Shown here in pieces: positions 5,625 through 5,855 of a stretch of 5,855 bases of DNA. Source of the DNA: a bacterium. Its GTDB lineage: Bacteria; Bacillota; Clostridia; Christensenellales; CAG-138. Under the pieces are notes generated by a model. The model did no database searches, was not told where the DNA came from, and worked only from the letters and a program-made list of their open reading frames with translations. The translations under genes and the position numbers were made by a program. Numbering within the stretch: the stretch's first letter is position 1; each line of letters starts with the position of its first letter. The stretch spans positions 1 through 5,855 of the forward strand of contig JAQXRK010000098.1 of assembly GCA_029218485.1 (NCBI GenBank), read 5' to 3'.

Positions 5625-5658
5625 ATCCCATTGCAGAAAACGGGGAAGGGCGGCCCGG

Positions 5659-5855
5659 TCAGCCGCCGAGATACGCCTTCTTGACGGCGTCGCTGTGCAT
5701 CAGCTCGCTGCCGGAGCCCTCCAGCACGATGCCGCCGGTTTCGAGCACATAACCGCGGTCCGCGATCGACAGCGCCATGCGCGCGTTCTGCTCGACCAGC
5801 AGGATGGTCGTTCCCGCCTGGTGCAGCTCGCGGATAATATCGAAGATCTGCTGCA
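5659..5855 (-). CDS. livF: LivF, branched-chain amino-acid ABC transporter ATP-binding protein, C-terminal end only
   Basis: The last 64 residues of an ABC ATPase are visible; the N-terminal two-thirds or more (Walker A, signature, Walker B) lie beyond the right edge. LivF family members have about 235 residues. The segment starts in the helix after Walker B (IFDIIRELHQAGTTILLVEQN). It carries the VEQN form of the switch region, typical of LivF where many ABC proteins have a histidine. It then continues ALSIADRGYVLETGGIVLEGSG, and ends with D-A-V-K-K-AYLGG, the standard LivF terminus. LivF works in the cytoplasm with LivG and the LivHM permease to drive uptake of leucine, isoleucine and valine, or related amino acids. 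The rest of the liv operon is expected to the right, upstream of this gene. It converges on the HAD/BFD operon. Confidence 0.93.
   Translation of the reverse strand, partial: QQIFDIIRELHQAGTTILLVEQNARMALSIADRGYVLETGGIVLEGSGSELMHSDAVKKAYLGG

Overview
The window is a GC-rich, gene-dense stretch of chromosome. It most likely comes from a Gram-positive Clostridia species, and an Oscillospirales-type gut organism would fit. The reasons are strong GGAGG-type ribosome binding sites, sigma-A-like promoters, Rho-independent terminators, and an RsgI-type anti-sigma factor, a family essentially restricted to Firmicutes. No mobile element, CRISPR array, tRNA or rRNA was recognised.

Left part, minus strand: a YgjP/M48-type zinc metalloprotein (836-1369) is followed 29 nt later by an AEC-family transporter that runs off the left edge (806 to 1). 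They probably form one transcript from a promoter near 1390-1417. Upstream of that promoter, a 13-bp GC-rich hairpin with a T-run (1541-1576) ends the preceding minus-strand operon.

Centre, minus strand: an ECF sigma factor (3604 to 3029) overlaps by 20 nt a 485-residue membrane protein (3048 to 1591). That protein has a short cytoplasmic tail, one transmembrane helix, an RsgI-like extracytoplasmic domain with the Asn-Pro-Ser motif linked to self-cleavage, and three tandem PepSY domains. This sigma/anti-sigma pair is the most distinctive system here. The extracytoplasmic signalling module resembles that of SigI/RsgI, but the partner is an ordinary ECF sigma factor and the usual RsgI cytoplasmic domain is missing.

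Right part, plus strand: a compact divergent promoter region (3676-3751) serves the sigma operon on one side and a three-gene plus-strand set on the other. That set is an EamA/DMT-type 10-TM membrane protein (3784-4644), a Gph-like HAD phosphatase (4691-5338) and a tiny BFD-like [2Fe-2S] protein (5335-5529) translationally coupled to the phosphatase. A perfect 16-bp tandem duplication sits between the first two.

Right edge: the C-terminal end of LivF, the branched-chain amino-acid ABC transporter ATPase, enters on the minus strand (5855 to 5659). Two hairpin terminators separate it from the convergent plus-strand operon.
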